DNA of 46,286 bases from CAVLCC01 sp963661535 (GTDB taxonomy: Bacteria; Actinomycetota; Coriobacteriia; Coriobacteriales; CADBOM01). Location: assembly GCA_963661535.1 (NCBI GenBank), contig CAVLCC010000011.1:1-46286 (forward strand), in the 5' to 3' direction. The notes under the pieces were generated by a model that saw nothing but the letters and a program-made list of their open reading frames with translations, was not told the DNA's origin and did no database searches. Both the position numbers and the translations under genes were made by a program. Numbering within the stretch: the stretch's first letter is position 1; the number at the start of each line of letters is the position of its first letter. Below are positions 33,247-43,586 of this stretch, piece by piece.

Positions 33247-35709
33247 GTGTCTAGCAAAACAACCAAAACAAACTTTTGGGCAAAGCCTGCCACAAACAAG
33301 CACAATAAATCTATCGTTGATATTTTGCTTGTGCTAGTGGCTTCGATGCTTCTTTTTGTTAGTATTACAGCTTGTCTGGCAGCTGCTTGTTCTATGCAGT
33401 TCGATGCAATTGTTGTGAGCGTGTGCTCTGTGGTTGCTGTTGGTATATCGTTGCTATTTGCCCTCCAAGACGGAAAAGGCAACGACCTAAAACTATCACT
33501 TGGGTTGGCAATTGCAGTTTTGGTTTTATCTATATGTGCATGGGTTCCCATATCAGGTGGAGGAGCTCAGGTTGTAAATGGATTTTTGTATACCTTAGGC
33601 ACGCACACTTCGATGTATCAGCTGCCTTATACAACAGGTTCGCACACCGACTTGGTTATATTTTGCGCTGTAGCATCGGTATTAATAGCTTATCTATGTG
33701 TTCAACTGGTGCTCCACGCAAATGCTCTTGCTTGTTTTTTGGTAGCTCTAGCAATGTGCATCTTGATAGTTGCGGGATTTGTTCCACCAAGCCCTTGGCT
33801 AATTGTTATGGCACTAGGTCTAGTAGCTGCACTTTGTGTGAGCACGATTTATAAAAGCCACACTATTGGCAAACAGGCTGTGTTGTCTGGAATTTTGGTA
33901 TCTGGAATTTCGAGCTTGCTTGTGATTGCGCTCGCTTTTGTGTTGGTTGGAACTGGCACTATAAACACATCGGGAGCAAAAAGCTTCTTGCTAAATATCG
34001 CATATACAATCCAATATGGCGGGGCGTCTTATGCTATGCCTATGGGACAGCTAAACGATTTGGGAGCTCTTTCAACTTCTGATAGACCTGCTCTAGAAGT
34101 TCAAACAGGTTCTAGCGAGTGCAGAGAATATCTCCGCGGATTTACAGGTGAGAACTTTGATGGAACTTCCTGGACGGGCTTAGATGGAGAAGTTGTAACA
34201 AACAACCAAGGTTTGTTCTATTGGCTTTCTCAAGATGGATTTTTTGCGCCTGCTCAAGTTTCAACGGCGGCTCTAGCTTCTGATTATGCAGATGATGGCG
34301 TATCTTTATTTACGATTGCAAATACAGGAGCGCGTGGAGGATATGCTTACGTTCCATATTCTTATCTGGGTCAAATAAGTGGGGGTGTGGAAGGTAGCGA
34401 TGGCGGCGATGCCGGCAAGGGCGACGAGGTAAGCGCGGAGACCATCGAAAAAGCTGCTAGCAACAGCGTCACTACGATTAACTCCGAAGAACAATCCATA
34501 TCATCTAACACAGATATGTCTTCTACAATATCATCTGCTAGCAAAAATACAGTTATAGCGTCCGGTTCGCTTTTGCAAAAAAGCTATAAACTGCAAGATA
34601 GTTTGCAATCTAAACAGTCTTTAGCATCGCAGGCTGCAGACACATATTTCAAAGACGAAAGTGCCTACAGAGAATTTGTTTATAGCAGCTATCTAGATAT
34701 TCCAGATGAAACAAAACAAACCATAGAAGAACTCTTTGGCGAGAGCATTGAGCTAAATAGTGAACAAGCAAAGATTTTGGTTAAAAAGGAGCTCGACTCA
34801 CAGGTAGAGTACGACGACACCTATGCAACCAAAAATGCAGGCGAGGATTTTGTATCTTACTTTTTAACGCAAAGCAAAAAGGGCTATAGCGTGCACTATG
34901 CATCTGCCGCAGCTATGCTTATGCGCTACTATGGTGTTCCAGCTAGATATGTTGAGGGCTATGTTCTAGACTCCTCTAACAAAAATCTCAACTCTACAAA
35001 CAGCGAGGGCGAAGATGTATATCAGCTAACAGAAAACAATGCACACGCATGGGTTGAGTATTATCTCGATGGCGTGGGCTGGATTCCCTTTGATGTAACA
35101 CCTGGGTTTTATGATGCATCATTTTATGAGCCAACAGATAAAACTCAACTTCAAGAAGATGTTGTGGAGTGGAGCGTTGGAAACTTCGATAGTGATTCGA
35201 GCTTGAACTCGCAGCAAGACCAGCAAGACTCCAACAATACAGTCTCAGTTGAGCTTCCAGATGAATTTAGGTTCATGTTGCTGTGGTCGATTTTGGGTCT
35301 TGTAATAGTTTTGCTAATAGCTGCTATTGCTCGAACAATAATTAAGCGCCGCAAGCTAAAAGAGTTTATCGAACGCCTCCGCACCAATGACTTGCAAATT
35401 GCTATTAAAGATGGCTTTTCGTATGGTATATTTTTGGGCGAGAAGTGCCTGAAGATTAAATTCGACAGCTCTGTTCCATATCGAGCACAAGGCCATACAG
35501 CACAAAGTGCCAACCTTTGCTCACAAGAAATATTTGTTGGAGCTGCAGATGCAAATTCAAAGGCGCTGTTTTCAAAAGATGCAGCCCAGCTTACAGAAGA
35601 AGACCGCGCCCACGTTGTCACTTTTGTTGACTCATGCTTTGAGGGTCTAAATGCCAATACCAGTATTTGGAGCAAGTTTATAAACCGCATAGTGCGTTGC
35701 ATTTGGTAA
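33247..35709 (+). CDS. Membrane transglutaminase-like protein lacking the catalytic Cys
   Basis: From the GTG at 33247 (GGAGGTGG just upstream, in the end of the DUF58 gene) the protein has 820 residues. About seven N-terminal transmembrane helices (to about residue 240), a long exterior region, the transglutaminase core (about 530-625), a late helix (about 675-697) and a cytoplasmic tail give the TgpA-like layout. The core reads KGYSVHYASAAAMLMRYYG, then VPARYVEGY, NNAHAWVEYYL and WIPFDVTPG. His600 and Asp616 of the triad are present, but position 548 is Ser (AGC) where active members have Cys. The protein may bind substrates without cross-linking or cutting, or use Ser. It completes a MoxR-DUF58-transglutaminase unit. 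Confidence 0.88.
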   Translation: MSSKTTKTNFWAKPATNKHNKSIVDILLVLVASMLLFVSITACLAAACSMQFDAIVVSVCSVVAVGISLLFALQDGKGNDLKLSLGLAIAVLVLSICAWVPISGGGAQVVNGFLYTLGTHTSMYQLPYTTGSHTDLVIFCAVASVLIAYLCVQLVLHANALACFLVALAMCILIVAGFVPPSPWLIVMALGLVAALCVSTIYKSHTIGKQAVLSGILVSGISSLLVIALAFVLVGTGTINTSGAKSFLLNIAYTIQYGGASYAMPMGQLNDLGALSTSDRPALEVQTGSSECREYLRGFTGENFDGTSWTGLDGEVVTNNQGLFYWLSQDGFFAPAQVSTAALASDYADDGVSLFTIANTGARGGYAYVPYSYLGQISGGVEGSDGGDAGKGDEVSAETIEKAASNSVTTINSEEQSISSNTDMSSTISSASKNTVIASGSLLQKSYKLQDSLQSKQSLASQAADTYFKDESAYREFVYSSYLDIPDETKQTIEELFGESIELNSEQAKILVKKELDSQVEYDDTYATKNAGEDFVSYFLTQSKKGYSVHYASAAAMLMRYYGVPARYVEGYVLDSSNKNLNSTNSEGEDVYQLTENNAHAWVEYYLDGVGWIPFDVTPGFYDASFYEPTDKTQLQEDVVEWSVGNFDSDSSLNSQQDQQDSNNTVSVELPDEFRFMLLWSILGLVIVLLIAAIARTIIKRRKLKEFIERLRTNDLQIAIKDGFSYGIFLGEKCLKIKFDSSVPYRAQGHTAQSANLCSQEIFVGAADANSKALFSKDAAQLTEEDRAHVVTFVDSCFEGLNANTSIWSKFINRIVRCIW

Positions 35710-35762
35710 ACTAAATAAAGATAAATTTTGGATATCTCTAATAACTTGGGAGGCGTTTCCCT

Positions 35763-38700
35763 ATGTCTTTATTTGGCAAGGCTTGCAACACACAAAGAAC
35801 AGATCACGATGCGCGTTCGTGCGAGCGATGGCACAAAACCTCGCGCACGCGTTCTCGCAAAGGATTTTTGGCAGCAACCATTTTTGCACTAACAATTTCT
35901 ATGCTAGCTGCTTCTGCTAGTGCTATGGCTACAGGCAAGGTTACTTTGTCAGACTCAACAGACCCAGTTGCCGGACAGTTTATGGTTGCAGTGGCTGCTT
36001 CAGATGGGTCATACATTTTAGAGCCAACGTTTGTTGACTATAAAGACAACCAAACAGCCCAAGAGGCTCTAGAAAGCTCTCCTTACGACTTTGTATTTAG
36101 TGGCAGCACTCTTGTTTCTGTTAAAGACACAAAAGAACTCTTTAACTACTACCACAATGTTGGCAACAAAACCGACATGTTAAGCGGCATAGATGCAAGC
36201 GAGGTTACATCTCTTGCAATATCTGCAAATGAAAGCGCAGGGTATTTAGGCGATGGTCATATTGCTCTTTTAGATGCTCTATCTAGATACCAAAAAGGTT
36301 CAAAGGGTTTGCACAACTATCCCGATGCCCAAAATGCCAGCAAGGCTGCGCAAGTTGGATTTCCAACTGTTACACAAGAATCTGCTGCCACTTTGGCAGA
36401 CAATCTAAACAATGCAATCGACAAATACGAAGACTACATAAACGGGCAAACTTATGCCGTGAACTTTAGCGTAACAAAGGGTGGGGTTTCTGCAACAGCA
36501 GACATTACACTCACAGACATATATGGAAACGAAACCAAAGCAGTTAATGGCAAAGCCGAGGTTGTTGCAGGCACATATACATATGAGGCACTAGACGCTG
36601 CGGGCACAAACGGGGTTAGGTGCACAAAATTTGTTGTAGACGACTCCACTCCATCAAACACAGTTGCTATTGCACTTCCAGAAAGCAACTGGTTTGGCTC
36701 AATTGACTTGCGCATCAATCAGGCAAACAAAGCAAATTGCACAATATTAGCTGGAAGTGCTGCGGGACGCGATGTAACTTATGCAGTTCCAGATGCAACC
36801 AAATCAACAACTGATCTGTTTGTATATGCGCAGGCAAGCGACGAGGTCAAAAAAGACACAAACTACAAAAACACATACAAGTTGTATGCGCTCTATACTG
36901 GAGCAAATGGAAAAGACTACACTGAGGCTAGCGCTGATAATCAAATTGCATTTGAGTCCGAATCTTTTGCGCCTCAATATATGGTTGATCAGAACTTAGA
37001 AGAAAATAATATAAGGTTCGAGATAACCCATGAGCTAACAAGCTCTTCAACCGATGGAACAATATATCAAGTTGAGATATGCAATGCCACTCTTACCAGA
37101 TCTCCAACACTAGGCTCAATTTCTGCTATAGGCGATAATCTAGAAACAGTTTCTGGCTTTGCTCCTTTTGTAGATTCATATGATGTAAAAACTTCGTCTT
37201 CTACCTTGGCAGTTAAACCACAAGGTTTTGTGTCTGACGGAGCATATTCATATACAGTTGCAGGCAAAACATACGCAGCGGGCGATGCAATAAATGTAGA
37301 CATTCCCACTTCGGCATATAACACTCCTTATCAAATACCTATTGTTGTGAGTCTATCTAATGGATTGCAAAAAACGTACACGCTCAAAGTAATGCTTTGC
37401 GATCCAAGCTCTATAACGCTCACACATTCAAGCAATGTGAGCGTCCAGGTTTATAACAGCGCTGGAAGTGAGGTTTTTGCTTCATCTGGAGGTGGAGCAG
37501 GTGCTACTTCTACAACATTTATGCTCCTTGATGGTGAGTCTTATGCCTATGTTGCAACCAAGGACACTTACTATCATTCAAAAGAAGATTTTGTTGCAAA
37601 AAGCGGAGCCGCAGTTAATGTGGCAACTCCACATGATAGCAATATTGTAAGCGAGCTAAACCTAGGCAGAAAATCAACCTTTAAAGATGATGGTGTAGCT
37701 TATGACAAAGTTTCTGACACAAATCACGAACTCGTGTTTTCTGTGCCAGATGTTGATTTTTCGTCTTGGTTGTTGGTTATTCCTCAAGATAGTGATAATG
37801 GCGTGAGAGTAAGTGCAAGCTACTCCTCTCAAAGATCTGGAGATGCAATGACCTTTGAAGATGCATCTGATTATAAAACAGGTCACACATACTACAACAC
37901 TCAATATATACTCTCTAGCTTAGATTACTTTTTGCGAACAGGTGGTTATTCAAACACAGCCACTCTTCAGATATATGAGGGCGCTAGTGCTCCTGCAAGT
38001 GGAGCTGAGTACTATCAAGACTACAAGATTTCTGCACATCGCACTCTAACGCTTTCGAGCTTGGGAGTTTCGTGTGATAGCGCAACAGTATCCATGGTTC
38101 AAACATCTAGTGCTCAGTCCCAAGAGCCAATAACTAGGTTTGATAAAAATGTTTTGGACTACACGGTTGGAGTTCCACAAGGCACAACTTTGCTAAATGT
38201 TAGGTATATGTTTACTCAACCAGTAAATTTAGGAGAGGTAACACAAGGAGGCTACCAAGGCACTCTAGCAGGGGTTACGCAAGATTATTCGACTGGTCTG
38301 ATTAAGCAAACTATTGAGCTAGACCCAACGCATGAGCAACAAGTTTTCAATCTAAAGGTCACGCACAGCGACGCAGCCTCAACGGAGCAAACTTATACAA
38401 TCAGGGTCAATCAGCTGCCTAGCGCAACCGTTACATTTGATGTAACTCCTAGTGATGCCTCTGTTGGTATTATTGAAAATATTTCTGGAGCTAGAGTAGA
38501 TGCCAATAGCGATGGAACTTTTACTCTCATCAATTCTTATAAATACAGTTACACAGTTGCATGTTCTGGATACAAGGGAATATCAGGAGAATTGACTGCA
38601 TCTGATGGTCTAAAAATTACTCAAACACTAGAAAAGGCTGAAGATAACCCAGACATCGATCCAACTATTGAGGCTCAGTGGCCACTGTTTAGGGCAGACT

Positions 38701-41700
38701 CCAACAACAACAGCGTCATAAGTGCAAAGACTCCAACATCCGCTGATGATACTTTGCTCTACTGGGCAACTCAGGTAGGCCAGGGCTACGATAAAAATGC
38801 AACAGGCTGTCCTATTTTGGTTGACGGATACTTGTATACATATGCAGGAGACAAAATCTATAAGCTAGATACTATATCGGGCGAGGTAGTGGCAAGTGGC
38901 ACTATGACTGGAACATCTAGCTTTGCAATTACTCCTATGACGTATGCTCAAGGAATGGTTTTTGTGGCTCTGTCAAATGGTAGGGTGCAAGCATTTAATG
39001 CAGATTCTCTAGAGTCTTTATGGATATATCAAAGCTCTAATGGAGGACAACCCAACAGCCCTATATCTTATGCAGATGGAAAAATTTATACCGGTTTTTG
39101 GAACAAGTCCAGTGGTGACAGCGCTGCATATGGCGACTTTGTTTGCCTAACAATCACAGATGAGGATCCCAGTCAAACAAAAGAAAACAAGGTTGCCCTA
39201 TGGGAATATAACAACAATGGAGGATTTTATTGGGCAGGCTCTTATGCTTGCGATAATTTTGTTGTAGTTGGTTCTGACAATGGCAGCATAGATGCAGTTT
39301 TGGATATGTCGGGCGAAGATGCATATAGCGCAACCTTATATTCTTTTGATACTAAGACTGGCAAGGTTATAGATTCGATAACTAGCTACCCAGGGGATAT
39401 AAATATTGGAAACATAAGGAGCACGCCTGTGTATGATCCAGATACATCTAGAATGTATTGGGTTGGCAGAGGTGGATATTTTTGCTCTGCAAAAATTGGC
39501 TCAGATGGTGTGTTCGATAAAAGTTCCATAACAGTTTTGCGTCTAGAGAATAATAGCAAAACCGGTCAGCTCTCTAGCACGGCAACCCCTGTGATCTATA
39601 ATGGACGCGCCTATGTGGGAGCAGATGCAGGCAGCAGTTATGGCGATGTTGGAAGCGGACACTGCGTAGATGTAATCGATCTTGCAACCAACACAATTGC
39701 TTATAAGGTTGCCGTGGGTGGTCGTCCACAAGCAAGTAGTGTATGCACCAACGCATATGTAGATAGTGAGGGGTATGCATATATCTACTTTGTAGACAAC
39801 TATACGCCTGGCAAAGTTAGATACATAAAAGATAAGCCTGGGCAAACTTCAGCAATAACCAGCACAATCGAAACTGGAACAGATAAGCAACAATACAATG
39901 TTGCAGACGTTCTATTCTGCCCTGCTCAGGCTCAACAACAATATTGCATTTGCAGTCCTATAGTTGACGAGTATGGCACGATATATATCAAAAACGACTC
40001 GGCTTATATGATGGCTATAGGCTCAACTATAGAAAAGGTAGAGATAACAACTCCACCTGATAGAACTAGCTATGAGCTCGGTGAAACTTTTGATCCCGCG
40101 GGCATGAAGGTAACTGCCACATATTCTAATGGCACAACTAGAGATATTACAGATTATGTTGAATATCAAACCGAAGCCTTTGAGATAACAGGTAAGCAAA
40201 CACTTGAGGTCAAGTTCCCTTATACGATGTATCAAAACTCAACAACTGATGGACAAATTGGCACAGCTCCAAACTACAACTTTAACTGTCCTACTGCAAC
40301 ACTTGAGCTAAATGTCGTAGACTCGCTGCCTCCACAAATTACTACTAATTCGCTCCCTGATGCTTTGGCTACAAGCAGCATCGATACAAATCCCCAAAGT
40401 TATAGTGCACAACTAGAAGCGATTGGCACCACAGGGGAGTGCAAGTGGTCATTTGAGGGGGCTTTACCACAAGGTATCTCATTTGATGGCTCTACTGCCA
40501 CTTTATCTGGAGTTGCCGCACAAGGCTCTGGAGGTACATACGACTTGCGCTTTACGCTCACAAATTCACAAGGCACAACCTCAAAGACTTTAACGCTAAC
40601 AGTTAATGAACGCCCAAGTGTGGTTAGTGGTGCGTTAGAGGCGGGTATGGTTGGAGTGTCTTATTCACAAAAATTAGAGTTAGAGCGAGGTTATCCTGCC
40701 GAGGACATTGAGTGGAAGATCACTGGTGGATATTTGCCTTATGGACTTACTTTAAATTCGCAAACTGGAGTAATTAGTGGAACTCCAAGATTTTATGCGA
40801 ACTACAACTTTGTAGTAACTGCTACAAACTCTGTTGGCCAAAGTGTTGGTTCTAGAGTTAGCATTTTGATAAATGAGTATACTTGCCCTGCTGCAATATC
40901 CACATCTAATGTTGACAGCGCAGAAGTTGGAAAGTCTTATAGCAAAACTTTTTCTGCCACCGGAAAGCCTGCTGAATTTAGCTGGTCTTTTGATGGACAA
41001 CTCCCCAATGGAATGCAGTTTAATGCCGACAGTGCAACTTTGTCTGGCACACCAGCTGCAGGTAGCGGAGGAGTTTATCAATTCACACTTAGCGTAACTA
41101 ACGGAGTTGGCAGCGCAAGCACAAAGAGCTATATCTTGCATGTAAATGAGGATCCTCAGATTAGTGATTCGTCTATGCCTAGTGCTGCCAAAGGATTTGA
41201 ATATTGGCACCAAATTGGCTTTATTGGATATCCTAACGATTTTGAGTGGAGTATCTCATCGGGTGCATTGCCAGATGGTCTTGCGCTAGATGCTGCGACA
41301 GGCATTATTTCTGGCACTCCAACGCAAACCGGAAACTATCAATTTATAGTTAGAGTTGCAAGCGCGTCTAGCGGCAAGAGCGACACTAAGAGTTTTGAAC
41401 TAAGTGTGGGGACTACCTCTCCAGCTGTTATTACAACTCAGTCACTGCCCGACGCTCAAGTGGGGGCTGCAGATGCGTATAGTTGTAAGCTTCAAGCCAC
41501 TGGTGCTCCTACATCTTTTGAGTGGACATGCAAAGGAACTCTGCCAGATGGTATAACTTTTGATGCTTCAACTGCAACACTTTTAGGAAAGCCTTCTGTT
41601 GGATCGGGCGGGGTATATGAACTCGAGTTTAGTGCAGATAACGGCTCTGGCAAAGATACAAAGAGTATGTCTTTGGTTGTTAACGAAGACCCAACACTGC

Positions 41701-42902
41701 TTACGCAATCTCTTGCATCTGGATTTGTAGGAGATAACTACAAACAAGAGATAGAGGTTGTAGGTTATCCAAAAGTTGATGTTACCGTCGAGGGTCTGCC
41801 CGATGGACTTTCTTTTGACTCATCTACCCTAACTATCTCGGGCACTCCAAAAGCTAGCGGAACAAGCTCAGTTAAAATTGCACTCACAAGCGAGTTGGGC
41901 TCACTAGAACAAGACATGGAGCTTTCTGTCAAAGATATCAAGAGGCTCAGCGGAGGCGTGCGATACGACACAATGGAAGAAATTGTTAAAGCTTCATTTG
42001 ACGAGGACCGCAGCTGCAGATATTTGATTGTATCTTCTGGAGATAACTTCCCGGATGCTTTGTCTGCATCTGCCCTTGCAGGAATTTATGATGCTCCGGT
42101 TATAACAACTAGCACGGGTTCTTTGTCCGACCAAGCAAAAACACAAATTAAACGACTCTCCCGCGGTGACACTATTGTGTTTGTAACGGGCGGAAATGCC
42201 GCAGTTTCAGACTCTGTATTTAACGAAATTAAGTCCATATCTGGAGTGTATGACGTTCAAAGACTTGCAGGTATAGGCAGGGTAGAGACAGGGCTAGAAA
42301 TATATAAGCAAGGCAAAGGTTCATGGGGAGATACGTGTGTAATATCTAGCGTAACCAACTACGCCGATGCACTCTCCATTGGAACTTATTGTGCAAATAA
42401 TTCTGCGCCTATATTTGGTACTGTTGGTGGAGTTTTGACAGACGAGCAAATTTCTGAAATTAAGTCGGCTGGCTTTAAGAAGATAGTTATTACAGGTGGA
42501 AATGCTGCAGTAAATGAGGCAAGCGTTAAATCAAGCCTAGGCTATGATAAACAGTATGTTGTCTTGGCAGGAGACACACGTTTGCAAACCTCTCAAAAAA
42601 TTGTAAATTGGGAATGTGGCTTTGATACCTCATATGCATTTACGCCTCAAAATATATTGTCTGTAGATAATATTGCACTCACTAATGCAAATGGATTTGC
42701 AGATGCTCTAGCAGGTGTTACCTTATCTCTTAGATATAACTCTGCGATCTTGCTTGTAAATGATGATACGTATAGTTATTCTTCTATCCAAGATGTGGTT
42801 GGGAATAATAAGGACTCCATCGTACAAGGTTGGATTTTGGGTGGTAGTGCCGCAGTTTCTCCAGATATTGAGTCTTGGTTTGGCAAACAACTAAAGGATT
42901 AG
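35763..42902 (+). CDS. Giant multidomain surface protein with CWB2 anchor
   Basis: The protein has 2379 residues. A basic leader of about 35 residues precedes the signal helix (GFLAATIFALTISMLAASAS). Domains in order: a unique N-terminal region (about 60-440, beginning VAASDGSYILEPTFVDYKDN); cadherin-like beta-sandwiches near 446-545 and 764-890; a PQQ-type beta-propeller near 970-1418 (WPLFRADSNNN, repeated VDGYLYTYAGDKIYKLD-like blades); a Big_3-like Ig domain near 1423-1520 (YELGETFDPAGMKVTATYSN); about six putative-Ig (He_PIG-type) repeats to about 2057 with the recurring LPDGLxxxxxTGxISGTP pattern; and three CWB2 repeats (about 2059-2376). It is exported and wall-bound, probably an adhesin or carbohydrate/protein binder. 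It starts 53 bases after the transglutaminase-like gene, with GGGAGG upstream. Confidence 0.88.
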   Translation: MSLFGKACNTQRTDHDARSCERWHKTSRTRSRKGFLAATIFALTISMLAASASAMATGKVTLSDSTDPVAGQFMVAVAASDGSYILEPTFVDYKDNQTAQEALESSPYDFVFSGSTLVSVKDTKELFNYYHNVGNKTDMLSGIDASEVTSLAISANESAGYLGDGHIALLDALSRYQKGSKGLHNYPDAQNASKAAQVGFPTVTQESAATLADNLNNAIDKYEDYINGQTYAVNFSVTKGGVSATADITLTDIYGNETKAVNGKAEVVAGTYTYEALDAAGTNGVRCTKFVVDDSTPSNTVAIALPESNWFGSIDLRINQANKANCTILAGSAAGRDVTYAVPDATKSTTDLFVYAQASDEVKKDTNYKNTYKLYALYTGANGKDYTEASADNQIAFESESFAPQYMVDQNLEENNIRFEITHELTSSSTDGTIYQVEICNATLTRSPTLGSISAIGDNLETVSGFAPFVDSYDVKTSSSTLAVKPQGFVSDGAYSYTVAGKTYAAGDAINVDIPTSAYNTPYQIPIVVSLSNGLQKTYTLKVMLCDPSSITLTHSSNVSVQVYNSAGSEVFASSGGGAGATSTTFMLLDGESYAYVATKDTYYHSKEDFVAKSGAAVNVATPHDSNIVSELNLGRKSTFKDDGVAYDKVSDTNHELVFSVPDVDFSSWLLVIPQDSDNGVRVSASYSSQRSGDAMTFEDASDYKTGHTYYNTQYILSSLDYFLRTGGYSNTATLQIYEGASAPASGAEYYQDYKISAHRTLTLSSLGVSCDSATVSMVQTSSAQSQEPITRFDKNVLDYTVGVPQGTTLLNVRYMFTQPVNLGEVTQGGYQGTLAGVTQDYSTGLIKQTIELDPTHEQQVFNLKVTHSDAASTEQTYTIRVNQLPSATVTFDVTPSDASVGIIENISGARVDANSDGTFTLINSYKYSYTVACSGYKGISGELTASDGLKITQTLEKAEDNPDIDPTIEAQWPLFRADSNNNSVISAKTPTSADDTLLYWATQVGQGYDKNATGCPILVDGYLYTYAGDKIYKLDTISGEVVASGTMTGTSSFAITPMTYAQGMVFVALSNGRVQAFNADSLESLWIYQSSNGGQPNSPISYADGKIYTGFWNKSSGDSAAYGDFVCLTITDEDPSQTKENKVALWEYNNNGGFYWAGSYACDNFVVVGSDNGSIDAVLDMSGEDAYSATLYSFDTKTGKVIDSITSYPGDINIGNIRSTPVYDPDTSRMYWVGRGGYFCSAKIGSDGVFDKSSITVLRLENNSKTGQLSSTATPVIYNGRAYVGADAGSSYGDVGSGHCVDVIDLATNTIAYKVAVGGRPQASSVCTNAYVDSEGYAYIYFVDNYTPGKVRYIKDKPGQTSAITSTIETGTDKQQYNVADVLFCPAQAQQQYCICSPIVDEYGTIYIKNDSAYMMAIGSTIEKVEITTPPDRTSYELGETFDPAGMKVTATYSNGTTRDITDYVEYQTEAFEITGKQTLEVKFPYTMYQNSTTDGQIGTAPNYNFNCPTATLELNVVDSLPPQITTNSLPDALATSSIDTNPQSYSAQLEAIGTTGECKWSFEGALPQGISFDGSTATLSGVAAQGSGGTYDLRFTLTNSQGTTSKTLTLTVNERPSVVSGALEAGMVGVSYSQKLELERGYPAEDIEWKITGGYLPYGLTLNSQTGVISGTPRFYANYNFVVTATNSVGQSVGSRVSILINEYTCPAAISTSNVDSAEVGKSYSKTFSATGKPAEFSWSFDGQLPNGMQFNADSATLSGTPAAGSGGVYQFTLSVTNGVGSASTKSYILHVNEDPQISDSSMPSAAKGFEYWHQIGFIGYPNDFEWSISSGALPDGLALDAATGIISGTPTQTGNYQFIVRVASASSGKSDTKSFELSVGTTSPAVITTQSLPDAQVGAADAYSCKLQATGAPTSFEWTCKGTLPDGITFDASTATLLGKPSVGSGGVYELEFSADNGSGKDTKSMSLVVNEDPTLLTQSLASGFVGDNYKQEIEVVGYPKVDVTVEGLPDGLSFDSSTLTISGTPKASGTSSVKIALTSELGSLEQDMELSVKDIKRLSGGVRYDTMEEIVKASFDEDRSCRYLIVSSGDNFPDALSASALAGIYDAPVITTSTGSLSDQAKTQIKRLSRGDTIVFVTGGNAAVSDSVFNEIKSISGVYDVQRLAGIGRVETGLEIYKQGKGSWGDTCVISSVTNYADALSIGTYCANNSAPIFGTVGGVLTDEQISEIKSAGFKKIVITGGNAAVNEASVKSSLGYDKQYVVLAGDTRLQTSQKIVNWECGFDTSYAFTPQNILSVDNIALTNANGFADALAGVTLSLRYNSAILLVNDDTYSYSSIQDVVGNNKDSIVQGWILGGSAAVSPDIESWFGKQLKD

Positions 42903-42988
42903 CAATTGGATATGGCGCGCTTTGCATGGCTAAAAGTATTTGTTTTGCAAAGCTCTGCTAGATTTTTATAAACTCCTGATATAAAGAC

Positions 42989-43026
42989 ATAGATAGAGCC
43001 GGGGGATGAAGTCCGGCTTTATCTAT
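42989..43026 (+). other. 14-bp hairpin after the giant gene
   Basis: ATAGATAGAGCCGG (42989-43002) pairs with CCGGCTTTATCTAT (43013-43026) over 14 bp, with one G-U pair and a 10-base loop. A purine run rather than a T tract follows. It lies 87 bases beyond the stop and may stabilise the 3' end of the message; the next hairpin is the likelier terminator. Confidence 0.6.
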
Positions 43027-43044
43027 AGGAAAGAGGAGAGGAGG

Positions 43045-43098
43045 TGGATTGGCTTTTTATTGCGGATGTATAAGCCAATCCATTTCTTTTGCCTTTTT
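43045..43098 (+). terminator. Intrinsic terminator of the surface locus
   Basis: TGGATTGGCTT (43045-43055) pairs perfectly with AAGCCAATCCA (43072-43082), an 11-bp stem with a 16-base loop. The T-rich TTTCTTTTGCCTTTTT follows. It is preceded by an 18-base all-purine stretch (43027-43044) containing GGAGG. Confidence 0.7.
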
Positions 43099-43586
43099 GA
43101 ATGATTAGCAATCATAGGGGGCGTTGCATTCCATTCAAAAGTTCGTTCCAGTTAACTTTATACACTTATTTCCTACTCCAGGCAAGGGAATATTTGAAAT
43201 TAAAAAGTTAGCCACGGTAAACGGTTGTTATATAGCTCTGTGCGTCATAAAAGTGTTGCTGAAGTTTTGGTTAATGCGTTTTAAGATCCACCAAACTAAG
43301 CACAAACTAAGCAATTACATACGGTTTTTACATCTAGTTTTATTCCGTCAAGCGTGCAATAGTTGTTTTTATACCCGATTTAAATACTTTTTGACTTGAC
43401 CCAAATGAGCCAAATTATTATTCTGCTTTAGTGGTGTTTTTAGGGGTTTATTCATAAAAATCACCTCACAATCCCAAAGGCGCTTTCTTAAAAAAGAAAG
43501 CAAACAGTCTTTAAGTCTTGCTCAAAGATACTAGCATCAACACAAGATATAAGGCTGTTGTATTTAAGAGGACATAGGAGGTCCAG
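43099..43586 (+). other. Upstream region of ackA with two palindromes
   Basis: No gene is supported in these 488 bases. ATGATT-AGC-AATCAT (43101-43115) is a perfect 6-base inverted repeat. GCTTTCTT (43482-43489) and AAGAAAGC (43494-43501) form an 8-bp stem with an AAAA loop, 85 bases before ackA. Either could be an operator. I could not pick a convincing promoter. A 91-codon frame at 43124-43399 looks like noise. Confidence 0.5.

Noticed and set aside
43124..43399. A 91-codon rightward frame upstream of ackA
   Set aside because: A G-rich run precedes its TTG start, but the product is a biased mix of Lys, Phe, Leu and Cys without domain resemblance, and it lies in AT-rich intergenic DNA.
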